From the NCBI RefSeq assembly GCF_040683095.1, contig NZ_JBFBCI010000005.1, positions 174,156 through 238,155 of the forward strand: DNA of 64,000 bases, in the 5' to 3' direction. Source of the DNA: Sphaerisporangium sp040683095 (GTDB taxonomy: Bacteria > Actinomycetota > Actinomycetes > Streptosporangiales > Streptosporangiaceae). The position numbers and the translations under genes are program-made. How positions within the stretch are numbered: the first letter of the stretch is position 1; each line of letters begins with the position of its first letter. The notes under the pieces were generated by a model. The model was given only the letters and a program-made list of their open reading frames with translations. It did no database searches and had not been told where the DNA came from. This document shows positions 8,401-15,873 of the stretch, piece after piece.

Positions 8401-9544
8401 CCATCTCAGGCACGGGTTTCCGTCCAGCGGCGACCTGCCGCCTCCCGGCGGCCAGGATGTTACGCGCGGCGTTGACATCCCGATCGTGGACCACCCCGCA
8501 CGGGCAACTCCACGACCGGACCTTCAGCGGCATCGACCCGGCGACGGCCCCGCAGTCCGAGCACAGCTTGGAGGAGGGGAACCACCGGTCGATCCGATGA
8601 AAGACCCGCCCGTACAGCGCGGCCTTGTACTCCAGCATCCCGACAAAGGATGACCAGCCCGCGTCATGCACAGACTTGGCCAGCCGGGTGCGCGCCAGTC
8701 CCTTGACCGCCAGATCTTCCACGTAGATCGCTTGGTTCTCGCGAACTATCCGAGTGGACTGCCGATGGTGGAACTCACGGCGCGCGTCGGCGACCCTCGC
8801 ATGCTGCCGGGCGACCTTCCGCCGGGCCTTGGCCCTGTTGCTCGACCCCTTGACCTTGCGCGACAGCGCCCGCTGGAGCTTCTTGAGTTTCTTCTCCGTC
8901 CGGCGCAGGAAACGCGGCGAGTCGATCTTCCGCCCGTCGGACAAGACCGCGAAGTGCCCCAACCCCAGATCGATCCCTGTCTCGGACTCGACAGGTGCAA
9001 GGGGTCGCTGTTCGACGTCGACGACGAACGAGGCGAAATACCTGCCGGCCGCGTCCTTGACCACCGTCACACTGGACGGTCCGGCGGGCAAGGCGCGCGA
9101 CCAGCGGACCTCCACGTCCCCGATCTTCGGCAGGCGCAACCTCCCGCCGGGCGTGACACAGAAGCGGGCGTTCTTCGTGAAGCGGACCGCCTGCCGGTTG
9201 TCCTTCCGGGACCGGAACCGGGGCGGGCCCACCTTCGGCCCCTTCCGCCTCCCGCTGACCGAGTCGAAAAAGTTCCGGTACGCCTGGTTCAAGTCCGCCA
9301 GCGCCTGCTGCAACACCACAGCCGACACCTCACCAAGCCAGGAGCGCCCAGGCGTCCTCTTCGCCTCGGAAATGACCCGCTTGGACAACTCACCGTCCGA
9401 AACGTACGGCAGCCCGGCCGCGTGGGCGTCGGTCCGTGCGCGCAGCCCGTCGTTGAACACCACCCGCGCGCACCCGAACGCCTTGGCCAGCTCGGTACGC
9501 TGACCAGCGGTCGGGTAGAGGCGGAAGTTGTACCTGAGCTGCAA
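8282..9544 (-). CDS. tnpB: TnpB RNA-guided nuclease of an IS605-family element
   Basis: TnpB proteins are RNA-guided DNA nucleases, ancestors of Cas12, that keep their element in place. All RuvC acidic residues are visible: Asp in GIDLGLGHFAVLSDG, Glu in AIYVEDLAVKGLARTRL, Asp in VHDRDVNAARNILAAG. The zinc ribbon CSDCG...CPCG is intact. The chosen start is TTG 9544 (MQLRYNFRLYPTAGQ), where family homology begins; GTG 9604 in the same frame is possible. From TTG the protein has 420 residues. The basic tail (GGKRRPKTPVETGKTRTSAPRRGG) overlaps the likely guide-RNA region. The gene looks intact. Confidence 0.9.
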   Translation of the reverse strand: MQLRYNFRLYPTAGQRTELAKAFGCARVVFNDGLRARTDAHAAGLPYVSDGELSKRVISEAKRTPGRSWLGEVSAVVLQQALADLNQAYRNFFDSVSGRRKGPKVGPPRFRSRKDNRQAVRFTKNARFCVTPGGRLRLPKIGDVEVRWSRALPAGPSSVTVVKDAAGRYFASFVVDVEQRPLAPVESETGIDLGLGHFAVLSDGRKIDSPRFLRRTEKKLKKLQRALSRKVKGSSNRAKARRKVARQHARVADARREFHHRQSTRIVRENQAIYVEDLAVKGLARTRLAKSVHDAGWSSFVGMLEYKAALYGRVFHRIDRWFPSSKLCSDCGAVAGSMPLKVRSWSCPCGVVHDRDVNAARNILAAGRRQVAAGRKPVPEMGGKRRPKTPVETGKTRTSAPRRGGKGAVEEAGSHRSAAA

Positions 9545-9578
9545 GGCGTCAACGGTATCCCGGTACCGGGCCGGGCGA

Positions 9579-9728
9579 ATGAGTGTTCGAGAACTCGCGA
9601 CCACCTGGGGCGCCTACTTCTTCACCGGTGAGCCGGCCATCGCCGAACGCCACGGCGAACCCCGCACCATCCTCGTCCACCACGCCCGGCGGATCGAACG
9701 GCACAACCATCTCGACTCCGCCGGGTAA
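9579..9728 (+). pseudogene. 3' remnant of an unknown gene cut by the tnpB element
   Basis: An open stretch ending TWGAYFFTGEPAIAERHGEPRTILVHHARRIERHNHLDSAG is followed two bases later by a strong terminator, as at a real gene end, but its upstream part runs straight into the left side of the tnpB element. I read it as the last ~45 codons of an interrupted gene of unknown family. A free-standing 49-residue gene from ATG 9579 is the alternative. The missing 5' part is not evident beside the right end near 8200. Confidence 0.4.
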
Positions 9729-9729
9729 C

Positions 9730-9757
9730 GCCGATCCGCCCTTGGCGGCGGATCGGC
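9730..9757 (+). terminator. Terminator after the truncated gene
   Basis: 11-base perfect stem GCCGATCCGCC/GGCGGATCGGC with a 6-base loop, followed by TTTCCTG. Confidence 0.7.
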
Positions 9758-9790
9758 TTTCCTGCCCCGCTACGCGGGACAGTCCCCTTC

Positions 9791-9812
9791 ACCCCCGGCC
9801 TGAAGGCCGGAG
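9791..9812. repeat. Possible relic of a second IS605-type end
   Basis: CCCCCGGCC-TGAA-GGCCGGAGCAC forms a hairpin and shares the CCGG-CCTGAAGG core with the right end of the neighbouring tnpB element. It may be an old insertion scar. Confidence 0.3.
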
Positions 9813-9905
9813 CACTACGGACTAACCCGGTATCCGCCGGGCGCGCCGCTCACGCGGCCTGGGGGACGCCTCCAGGCCGCGGCCCTGGGCGGGACCCCGG
9901 GAACG

Positions 9906-9942
9906 CGAAAACCCCCGGAAAACGCGTTTCCGAGGGTTTTCG
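9906..9942 (-). terminator. Terminator of the tRNA-Glu transcript
   Basis: 16-base stem with one mismatch (9906-9921 with 9927-9942), loop ACGCG. On the minus strand, downstream of the tRNA-Glu genes, the distal arm is T-rich. A typical intrinsic terminator. Confidence 0.7.
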
Positions 9943-9948
9943 ACCTTG

Positions 9949-10021
9949 TAGCCCCGACCGGATTCGAACCGGCGCTACCGCCTTGAGAGGGCGGCGTCCT
10001 AGGCCACTAGACGACGGAGCC
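9949..10021 (-). tRNA. tRNA-Glu (anticodon CTC)
   Basis: 73 bases forming a full cloverleaf on the minus strand: acceptor GGCTCCG/CGGGGCT, D-arm GTCTAGTGGCCTAGGAC, anticodon arm GCCGC-CCTCTCAAG-GCGG with loop CTCTCAA (anticodon CTC), and T-arm CCGG-TTCGAAT-CCGG. CCA is not encoded. It reads GAG codons, the dominant Glu codon here. Confidence 0.93.
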
Positions 10022-10060
10022 TGGCCTGCTTGATCTCGATCTCTCGACACCGCGGCGTGG

Positions 10061-10133
10061 TAGTCCCGACCGGATTCGAACCGGCGTTACCGCCTTGAGA
10101 GGGCGGCGTCCTAGGCCACTAGACGACGGGACC
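10061..10133 (-). tRNA. tRNA-Glu (anticodon CTC), second copy
   Basis: Same anticodon and nearly identical body as the copy 39 bases downstream; the acceptor arm differs (GGTCCCG/CGGGACT, with compensating changes) and one variable-loop base changes. The changes preserve pairing, so both copies look functional. The two Glu tRNAs and tRNA-Gln point the same way. Confidence 0.93.
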
Positions 10134-10303
10134 TCGCGCGCTGCGTATCTGGACCCAAATCTCTGGATCCGAGATCTCGAACCGAGGGAGGCGCCCTTCC
10201 GGACGCCTCGCAACGGGCGTAACTCTACCGCACCCGCGAGAGCACGGCCAAACCGATGGTCATGACCTGGCGACCCGCTCGCCCGGATCACCGGAAAACG
10301 AAA

Positions 10304-10332
10304 ACGCCTATGTCTCTGAGAGACATAGGCGT
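10304..10332 (-). terminator. Terminator of tRNA-Gln
   Basis: 13-base perfect stem ACGCCTATGTCTC/GAGACATAGGCGT with a 3-base loop, followed on the minus strand by TTTCGTTTTCC. It separates tRNA-Gln from the tRNA-Glu pair. Confidence 0.85.
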
Positions 10333-10347
10333 CGTTGCGGATGACCG

Positions 10348-10419
10348 CTGGGGTACCAGGACTCGAACCTAGACTAGCTGAACCAGAATCAGCCGGGCTG
10401 CCAATTACCCCATACCCCA
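10348..10419 (-). tRNA. tRNA-Gln (anticodon CTG)
   Basis: 72-base cloverleaf on the minus strand: acceptor TGGGGTA/TACCCCA, anticodon arm GCTGA-TTCTGGT-TCAGC (anticodon CTG), T-arm TAGG-TTCGAGT-CCTG. CCA is not encoded. It reads CAG. Actinomycetes lack GlnRS and charge this tRNA through GltX and GatCAB, both encoded in this window. Confidence 0.93.
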
Positions 10420-10667
10420 TTGCTCGCGGGCCCTACTTGCCGTGGGCCTCGCTCGCGACTCCGAAAGAATAGCCCAGCTTGGGGGCCAAGACCAAAACGA
10501 TTGCCGAACCGCCGGATTCCTCCTGGTGAGCCCGTCGTTCGGCCGCCTCGGGCGCCCTCCGCCGCGCGCGGCCCTCACGTCTCCAGGCGCCCGAATCGGC
10601 GGTACCGAGCATGCCCAGGCTGTGTAACCCTTCAGGGAAGACATTTGCCACGTGAGGAGCAGGCGCG

Positions 10668-12662
10668 TTGACCGATAACCCGTTCTTCGTCCAGAGTGCC
10701 CTGCCGTACCGGCTGCCCCCGTACGCGGAGATCCGCGAGGAGCACTACGCGCCCGCGTTCGAGCGCGGCATGGCCGAGCAGCTCGCCGAGGTCGAGGCCA
10801 TCGCGGCCAGCGCCGACCCGCCGACGTTCGAGAACACGATCGAGGCGCTCGAACGGTCCGGGGAGCTCCTCACCCGCGTCACCACGGTGTTCTTCAACCG
10901 CGCCTCCGCGGACACCAGCCCGGGGATCCAGGAGATCCAGAAGGAGATCACCCCGCGGCTGACCCAGCACAGCGACGCGATCCACCTGAACGCGCGGCTC
11001 TTCGCCCGGGTCCGCGCGGTCCCGGCCGACGGCCTGGACCCCGAACGCGCGTGGCTCCTCCACCGGTACGTCACCGACTTCGTCCGGGCGGGCGCCGAGC
11101 TCGGCCCCGAGGACCAGAAGCGGCTGAGAAGCCTGAACGAGGAGCTCTCCACCCTCTCGACGACGTTCGAGCAGAACCTGCTCGCCGACACGAACGCCTC
11201 CGCCATCGTGGTGGACGACGCCGCCCGGCTCGACGGCCTGTCCGACGACGCGATCAAGGCGGCGGCCGAGACCGCCAAGGCCCGGGGCCTCGACGGCAAG
11301 TACGTCATCTCGCTCGCGCTTCCCACCCTCCAGCCCGTCCTGGCCGAGCTGACCGACCGCGAGCTGCGCGAGCGGATCCACAAGGCGTCCGTCGAGCGGG
11401 GCGCCCGGGACAACGCCGCGCTCGTGCTCCGCCTGGCCGAGCTACGGGCCGAGCGGGCCGCCCTGCTCGGCTACGGCAACCACGCCGAGTACGTCGTGGC
11501 CGACCAGACCGCGCCCAGCACCCGGGCCGTCACCGAGATGCTCAGCAAGATGGTCCCCGCCGCCGTGAGCAACGCCCACAGGGAGGCCGAGCAGCTCCGC
11601 GAACTGACCGGCTTCGACCTGGAGCCGTGGGACTGGTCGTTCTACGCCGAGAAGGTGCGCCAGGCCCGCTACGCCGTCGACAGCCGCCTGATGCGGCCGT
11701 ACTTCGAGCTGAACCGCGTCCTGCGCGACGGCGTCTTCTACGCGGCCCACAAGCTGTACGGCCTCGACTTCGCCGAGCGGCCCGACCTGGTCGGCTACCA
11801 CCCGGACGTGCGGGTCTTCGAGGTCTTCGACGAGGACGGCTCCGCGCTCGGCCTGTTCCTCGGCGACTACTACGCCCGCGCCTCCAAGCGGGGCGGCGCG
11901 TGGATGAACAGCCTGGTCAAGCAGTCGGCCCTGGAGGGCACCCGGCCGGTCGTGGTCAACAACCTCAACATCGTCAAGCCCCCGGAGGGCGAGCCGACGC
12001 TGCTGACGTGGGACCAGGTCAACACGATGTTCCACGAGTTCGGCCACGCCCTGCACGGGCTGTTCTCCGAGGTCGGCTTCCCGTACTTCTCCGGCACGGC
12101 CGTGCCGCGCGACTTCGTCGAGTACCCCTCGCAGGTCAACGAGATGTGGGCGGTCTGGCCGGAGGTGCTGGCGAACTACGCGCGCCACCACGAGACCGGC
12201 GAGCCCATGCCGCAGGACCTCGTCGACCGGATGCTGGAGTCGCAGAAGTTCGACCAGGGCCGCGGGACCGTGGAGTACCTCGCGGCGGCGCTGCTGGACT
12301 GGGCGTGGCACACGCTGGACGACAAGCCCGCCGACGCCCTGGAGTTCGAGCGGCAGGCCCTGCGCAACGCGAACATCGATCTTCCGCTGGTGCCGCCGCG
12401 CTACCGCAGCACGTATTTCGCCCACATCTGGTCGGGCGGGTACAGCGCCGGCTACTACTCCTACATCTGGAGCGAGGTCCTGGACGCCGACACCGTCGAG
12501 TGGTTCAAGGAGAACGGCGGGCTCACCCGGCGGAACGGCGACACCTTCCGCCGTGAGCTGCTGTCCAAGGGCGGCAGCGTGGACCCGATGACGGGCTTCC
12601 GCGCCTTCCGCGGGCGCGACCCGCGCATCGAGCCGCTCCTGGAGCGCCGCGGCCTGCTCTGA
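10668..12662 (+). CDS. dcp: M3-family oligopeptidase (peptidyl-dipeptidase Dcp type)
   Basis: Cytoplasmic zinc metallopeptidase of 664 residues that degrades short peptides. The zinc site HEFGH sits near residues 456-460 (TMFHEFGHALHGLFSEV), and the third ligand region FVEYPSQVNEMW follows ~28 residues on. The N-terminus (NPFFVQSALPYRLPPYAEIREEHYAPAFERGM) and the C-terminal SGGYSAGYYSYIWSEVLDAD match Dcp/oligopeptidase A. It starts at TTG 10668 with GAGGAGC upstream; a nearby GTG is out of frame. No signal peptide. A 13-base hairpin terminates it. Confidence 0.93.
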   Translation: MTDNPFFVQSALPYRLPPYAEIREEHYAPAFERGMAEQLAEVEAIAASADPPTFENTIEALERSGELLTRVTTVFFNRASADTSPGIQEIQKEITPRLTQHSDAIHLNARLFARVRAVPADGLDPERAWLLHRYVTDFVRAGAELGPEDQKRLRSLNEELSTLSTTFEQNLLADTNASAIVVDDAARLDGLSDDAIKAAAETAKARGLDGKYVISLALPTLQPVLAELTDRELRERIHKASVERGARDNAALVLRLAELRAERAALLGYGNHAEYVVADQTAPSTRAVTEMLSKMVPAAVSNAHREAEQLRELTGFDLEPWDWSFYAEKVRQARYAVDSRLMRPYFELNRVLRDGVFYAAHKLYGLDFAERPDLVGYHPDVRVFEVFDEDGSALGLFLGDYYARASKRGGAWMNSLVKQSALEGTRPVVVNNLNIVKPPEGEPTLLTWDQVNTMFHEFGHALHGLFSEVGFPYFSGTAVPRDFVEYPSQVNEMWAVWPEVLANYARHHETGEPMPQDLVDRMLESQKFDQGRGTVEYLAAALLDWAWHTLDDKPADALEFERQALRNANIDLPLVPPRYRSTYFAHIWSGGYSAGYYSYIWSEVLDADTVEWFKENGGLTRRNGDTFRRELLSKGGSVDPMTGFRAFRGRDPRIEPLLERRGLL

Positions 12663-12679
12663 CCCTCCCTGAGACGGCG

Positions 12680-12714
12680 GACGGCGGCCCGGAAACCACT
12701 CCCGGGCCGCCGTC
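12680..12714. terminator. Terminator between dcp and gltX
   Basis: 13-base perfect stem (GACGGCGGCCCGG paired with CCGGGCCGCCGTC), 9-base loop, between two convergent genes. Confidence 0.7.
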
Positions 12715-12739
12715 CCGTGTCTCGGCCCTCAGACGGCGC

Positions 12740-14164
12740 TCAGGCGGGCGTCGTGGTCGGCGTCGCCCCGCTGCGCAGCAGGTGGAGGGCGGCGCGCAGC
12801 CGGTCGAGGGACTTCTCTCTGCCCAGCACCTCGATCGACTCGAACAGCGGCAGGCCGACCGAGCGCCCGGTGATCGCCACCCGCACCGGGGCCTGCGCCT
12901 TGCCGAGCTTGAGCCCGTGCTCGGCGCCGACCTCCTCCAGGGCGGTCTTCAGCGACTCGGGGTCGAACGAGACCGTCTCCAGCCGCGCGAGGTAGCCGGC
13001 GAGGATCTCCTCGGCGCCCGGCTTCATGGCCTTGGCCCAGCTCGCCGGGTCGAACACCGGCTCGTCCAGGAACAGGAAGTCGACGTTGGCCGTGATCTCC
13101 GAGAGCACCGCGATGCGGGTCTGCGCCAGCGGGGCGACCTTGGCGAACGTCTCCCGGCCCCAGCTCGGGTCCAGCCACGGCTCGCACCGCCCGATGAACA
13201 CCTCCAGCGGCAGCGCCCGGATGTACTCGCCGTTGAACGCCCGCAGCTTCTTCTCGTCGAAGAACGCCGGGGACGGGTTCACATCCTCCAGCCTGAACAG
13301 CGGCACCATCTCGGACCAGGGCATGATCTCGCGGTCGTCCCCCGGGCCCCAGCCGAGCAGCATGAGGTAGTTGACCATCGCCTCGGCGAGGTAGCCCTCG
13401 TCGCGGTAGGACTCCAGCGCGACCTTGTCGCGGCGCTTGGAGAGCTTCTGCCGCTTCTCGTTGACGATGACCGGGACGTGCGCCCAGACGGGCGGCGCGA
13501 CGCCGAGCGCGTCCCAGAGCATCTGCTGCTTCGGGGTGTTGGACAGGTGCTCCTCGGCGCGCACGACGTGCGTGATGCGCATCTCGATGTCGTCCACGAC
13601 GTTGGCCAGGACGAACAGCGGCGAGCCGTCGCTGCGGGCGATGACGAAGTCCTCCATCGCCTGGTCGGGGAACTCCACCCGGCCCCGCACCAGGTCGTCG
13701 ACGACCGTCACGCCGGAGTCGGGGGTGCGGAAGCGCACCGCTCCCTCGGCGAGCCCCCGGTCGCGGCAGAAGCCGTCGTACCCCTGGTGCTCGGAGCCGG
13801 TGCGCGCCTTCACGTCCTCGCGCGTGCAGGAGCAGTGGTACGCCCGGCCGTCCGCGACCAGCTTGGCGACGGCGGCGCGGTGCTGCTCCTCGTACGCGGA
13901 CTGGAAGTACGGCCCCTCGAAGTACGGCGAGTCGCCGTTGACGCCGATCCAGGCCAGGGCCGAGATGATGCCCTCGGTCCACTCCGGCCGGTTGCGGGCG
14001 GCGTCGGTGTCCTCGATGCGCAGGACGAAGCGGCCGCCCGACTGCTCGGCGAGCGCCCAGTTGAACAGCGCGGAACGGGCGCCGCCGACGTGGAACATGC
14101 CGGTCGGGGAGGGCGCGAATCGCACCCGCAACGTGGGCTCGGCGGAGCCCTGCTGATCAGTCAC
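12740..14164 (-). CDS. gltX: Glutamyl-tRNA synthetase
   Basis: Class I synthetase (474 residues) that charges tRNA-Glu and, in organisms lacking GlnRS, misacylates tRNA-Gln with Glu for GatCAB to repair. The HIGH-like motif is SPTGMFHVGGARSAL (residues 19-33) and the KMSKS-like motif is KLSKRRDK. A zinc-site-like CSC...C stretch (CSCTREDV...GYDGFC) and the GluRS anticodon-binding C-terminus are present. The GTG at 14164 overlaps the stop of the upstream hydrolase gene by 8 bases, so the two are co-translated. Substrate tRNA genes lie 2.3 kb away. Confidence 0.97.
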   Translation of the reverse strand: MTDQQGSAEPTLRVRFAPSPTGMFHVGGARSALFNWALAEQSGGRFVLRIEDTDAARNRPEWTEGIISALAWIGVNGDSPYFEGPYFQSAYEEQHRAAVAKLVADGRAYHCSCTREDVKARTGSEHQGYDGFCRDRGLAEGAVRFRTPDSGVTVVDDLVRGRVEFPDQAMEDFVIARSDGSPLFVLANVVDDIEMRITHVVRAEEHLSNTPKQQMLWDALGVAPPVWAHVPVIVNEKRQKLSKRRDKVALESYRDEGYLAEAMVNYLMLLGWGPGDDREIMPWSEMVPLFRLEDVNPSPAFFDEKKLRAFNGEYIRALPLEVFIGRCEPWLDPSWGRETFAKVAPLAQTRIAVLSEITANVDFLFLDEPVFDPASWAKAMKPGAEEILAGYLARLETVSFDPESLKTALEEVGAEHGLKLGKAQAPVRVAITGRSVGLPLFESIEVLGREKSLDRLRAALHLLRSGATPTTTPA

Positions 14165-14933
14165 GCGGAACCACCCGGTTGGTGAGAGTGCCGATGCCTT
14201 CGATGCCCACGCTCACCTCGTCGCCGTCCTCCAGCGGGCCGACCCCCTCCGGCGTGCCGGTGAGGATGACGTCGCCGGGGATCAGCGTCATGACGTCGGT
14301 GATGTAGGCGATCAGCTTCGGGATGTCGTGGAGGAGCTGGGACGTGCGCCCGCTCTGCTTGAGATCGCCGTTCACGGTCGTGGTGATCGCCAGGTCGGCG
14401 GGGTCGAGCTCGGTCTGGATCCACGGGCCGAGGGGGCAGAACGTGTCGAAGCCCTTGGCGCGCGTCCACTGCCCGTCCTTGCGCTGCAGGTCGCGGGCGG
14501 TGACGTCGTTCGCGCAGGTGTACCCGAAGATCACCTCGTGGGCGCGCTCGACCGGCACCTCGCGGCAGAGGCGGCCGATGACCACGGCCAACTCGCCCTC
14601 GAAGTCGACGCGCTCGGAGAGCTTGTGCGGGTAGACGATCGCCTCGCCGTGGCCGATCACCGAGGTGGACGGCTTGCCGAAGATCAGCGGCTCGGCCGGC
14701 GGCTCACCGCCCATCTCGCGGGCGTGCGCGGCGTAGTTCTTGCCGACCGCGATGATCTTGCTGGGGAGCATCGGCGCGACGAGGCGCACCTCCTGGAGCG
14801 GGTAGCGCTCGCCGGTGAACTGGATCGTGCCGAACGGGTGCCCGTCGACCCTGGAGATGAACTCCTCACCCTGAGCGCCTTCGACCACCCCGAACGCGAC
14901 GCCTTCACCTGTGGAAAACCTTGCGATACGCAC
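14157..14933 (-). CDS. Fumarylacetoacetate hydrolase-family protein
   Basis: A 258-residue member of the FAH fold, which cleaves or isomerises acyl-pyruvate-type substrates using a divalent metal (5-oxopent-3-ene-1,2,5-tricarboxylate decarboxylase and fumarylpyruvate hydrolase types). Hallmarks: KIIAVGKNYAAHAREMG (65-81), metal residues in VDFEGELAVVIG (EGE), ANDVTARDLQRKDGQW, and GDVILTGTPEGVGPLEDGDEV. GTG start at 14933. It is overlapped and coupled to gltX, an arrangement kept in many actinomycetes; the physiological substrate is unknown. Confidence 0.9.
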   Translation of the reverse strand: MRIARFSTGEGVAFGVVEGAQGEEFISRVDGHPFGTIQFTGERYPLQEVRLVAPMLPSKIIAVGKNYAAHAREMGGEPPAEPLIFGKPSTSVIGHGEAIVYPHKLSERVDFEGELAVVIGRLCREVPVERAHEVIFGYTCANDVTARDLQRKDGQWTRAKGFDTFCPLGPWIQTELDPADLAITTTVNGDLKQSGRTSQLLHDIPKLIAYITDVMTLIPGDVILTGTPEGVGPLEDGDEVSVGIEGIGTLTNRVVPRD

Positions 14934-15087
14934 CCCACAAGGCTAGTGCCGCCACGCTCCCCCGAGCACATCGGCCGCTCCGCCGGACCGGCCGTCGGGA
15001 GGGCGGACGAGGCGGATCATAGGGTGGGCTCAGTGGGGCGGCCGCGCGGCCACCCCAGGGATGGATCCGTCCGGCGAGGGAGTGGTC

Positions 15088-15456
15088 ATGTCGGTTGTGA
15101 AGATCAACGTGCTGTCGGTTCCGGCCGAGATGCGGGAGGCGCTGGAGAGCCGGTTCGGCGGCCGCGCGGGCATGGTGGAGTCGTCGGACGGGTTCGAGTG
15201 GTTCGAGCTGCTGCGGCCGGTCGAGGGCACCGACAGGTACCTGGTGTACACCCGCTGGCGCAGCGAGGAGGACTTCCAGCGCTGGCAGCAGAGCGAGGCC
15301 TTCCAGGCGGGCCACGCCCGCGCCGCCGCCGAGGCCGCCGCGCAGGGCCAGGGTCACGGGCAGGGTCACGGGCACGGCCAGGGCGGTCCGGCCGCGACGG
15401 GCTCGGAGCTGTGGACGTTCGAGGTCGTCCAGTCGGCCGGGCGCAAGAAGGACTGA
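15088..15456 (+). CDS. Antibiotic-biosynthesis monooxygenase (ABM)-domain protein with His/Gly repeat
   Basis: A 122-residue dimeric alpha-beta barrel protein of the ABM/IsdG/HmoA superfamily (VVKINVLSVPAEMREALESRFGGRAGMVESSDGFEWFELLRP, then YLVYTRWRSEEDFQRWQQSEAFQAGH). Relatives oxidise small aromatics or degrade haem. Unusual is a stretch QGQGHGQGHGHGQGG (about residues 86-100) inserted before the last strand; it could bind metal. ATG 15088 is preferred (GAGGGA upstream); an upstream ATG at 15061 is in frame. It ends just before an interspersed repeat. Confidence 0.75.
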   Translation: MSVVKINVLSVPAEMREALESRFGGRAGMVESSDGFEWFELLRPVEGTDRYLVYTRWRSEEDFQRWQQSEAFQAGHARAAAEAAAQGQGHGQGHGHGQGGPAATGSELWTFEVVQSAGRKKD

Positions 15457-15457
15457 C

Positions 15458-15605
15458 AGTTCGGGGCGCGGCGGTGTTCTGGAGGAGGAGGGAGGAAGGG
15501 GTGAGGAACGAACCCCTTCCGAGTGACGACGGAAGAACGCCGCCTAAAGGAGCGCCCCGGACCGCCGTGCCGGAGGCGCGGCCATGAGCACGGTTCGGGG
15601 CGCGG
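15458..15605 (-). repeat. Interspersed palindromic repeat, copy A
   Basis: On the minus strand this reads like the elements at 28061 and 48226: GGCCGCGCCTCCGGCACGGCG, then CGGGGCGCTCCTTTAGGCGGCGTTCTTCC, a variable inner stem (CGGAAGGGG paired with an ACCCCTTCC arm, loop TTCGTTCCTC), then CTCCAGAACACCGCCGCGCCCCGAAC. Nested pairing would give a long cruciform or RNA hairpin. It lies directly after a stop codon and may serve as a terminator. Confidence 0.75.
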
Positions 15606-15873
15606 CACCGGGGCCGGTTTCAGTGCTGTCCAGCCAGGAACCTCGGGTGTTCACACCCGAGAGGAATGGCTTCCCTGCTTGTGGTTTCGGTGTTGCTCTC
15701 GGTGATGCGGTGACGGGATTGAACGCACCCGGTTCGCTGGGGAACGGCTCTCTGATCCGTTATCGGCACTGCGACACGCGGCATGGCTTGCCATGCCGGG
15801 CAGTGAGTCACGCTGCCGTACGCGGCCCGAACCGTCGACGCCATCGACGGCGAGGAGCTGCAAGCTCGGTCGT
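15606..15873. other. Intergenic stretch without a gene; possible old IS end
   Basis: No convincing gene. CTCGGGTGT-TC-ACACCCGAG at 15642-15661 is a compact perfect hairpin. On the minus strand the surrounding text (a weak open frame ending ETTSREAIPLGCEHPRFLAGQH) has the look of the 3' end of an IS1341-type tnpB region, but no tnpB body is present. A second hairpin, CTCGGTCG-TTCA-CGACCGAG (15865-15884), overlaps the stop codon of the WYL gene. Confidence 0.35.

Larger units (their letters stand above)
8205..9600 (-). mobile_element. IS605/IS1341-type insertion element carrying only tnpB
   Basis: One tnpB gene with no tnpA of its own. The right end is an elaborate hairpin at 8205-8260. The left end is not marked by a repeat; it is placed near 9600 because the usual distance to a tnpB start fits and a truncated gene follows. 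Such elements need a transposase in trans to move. Confidence 0.6.

Noticed and set aside
9949..10419. The repeated blocks here as a CRISPR-like array
   Set aside because: The repeats are two tRNA-Glu genes with full cloverleaves plus a tRNA-Gln; no CRISPR array was seen anywhere in the window.
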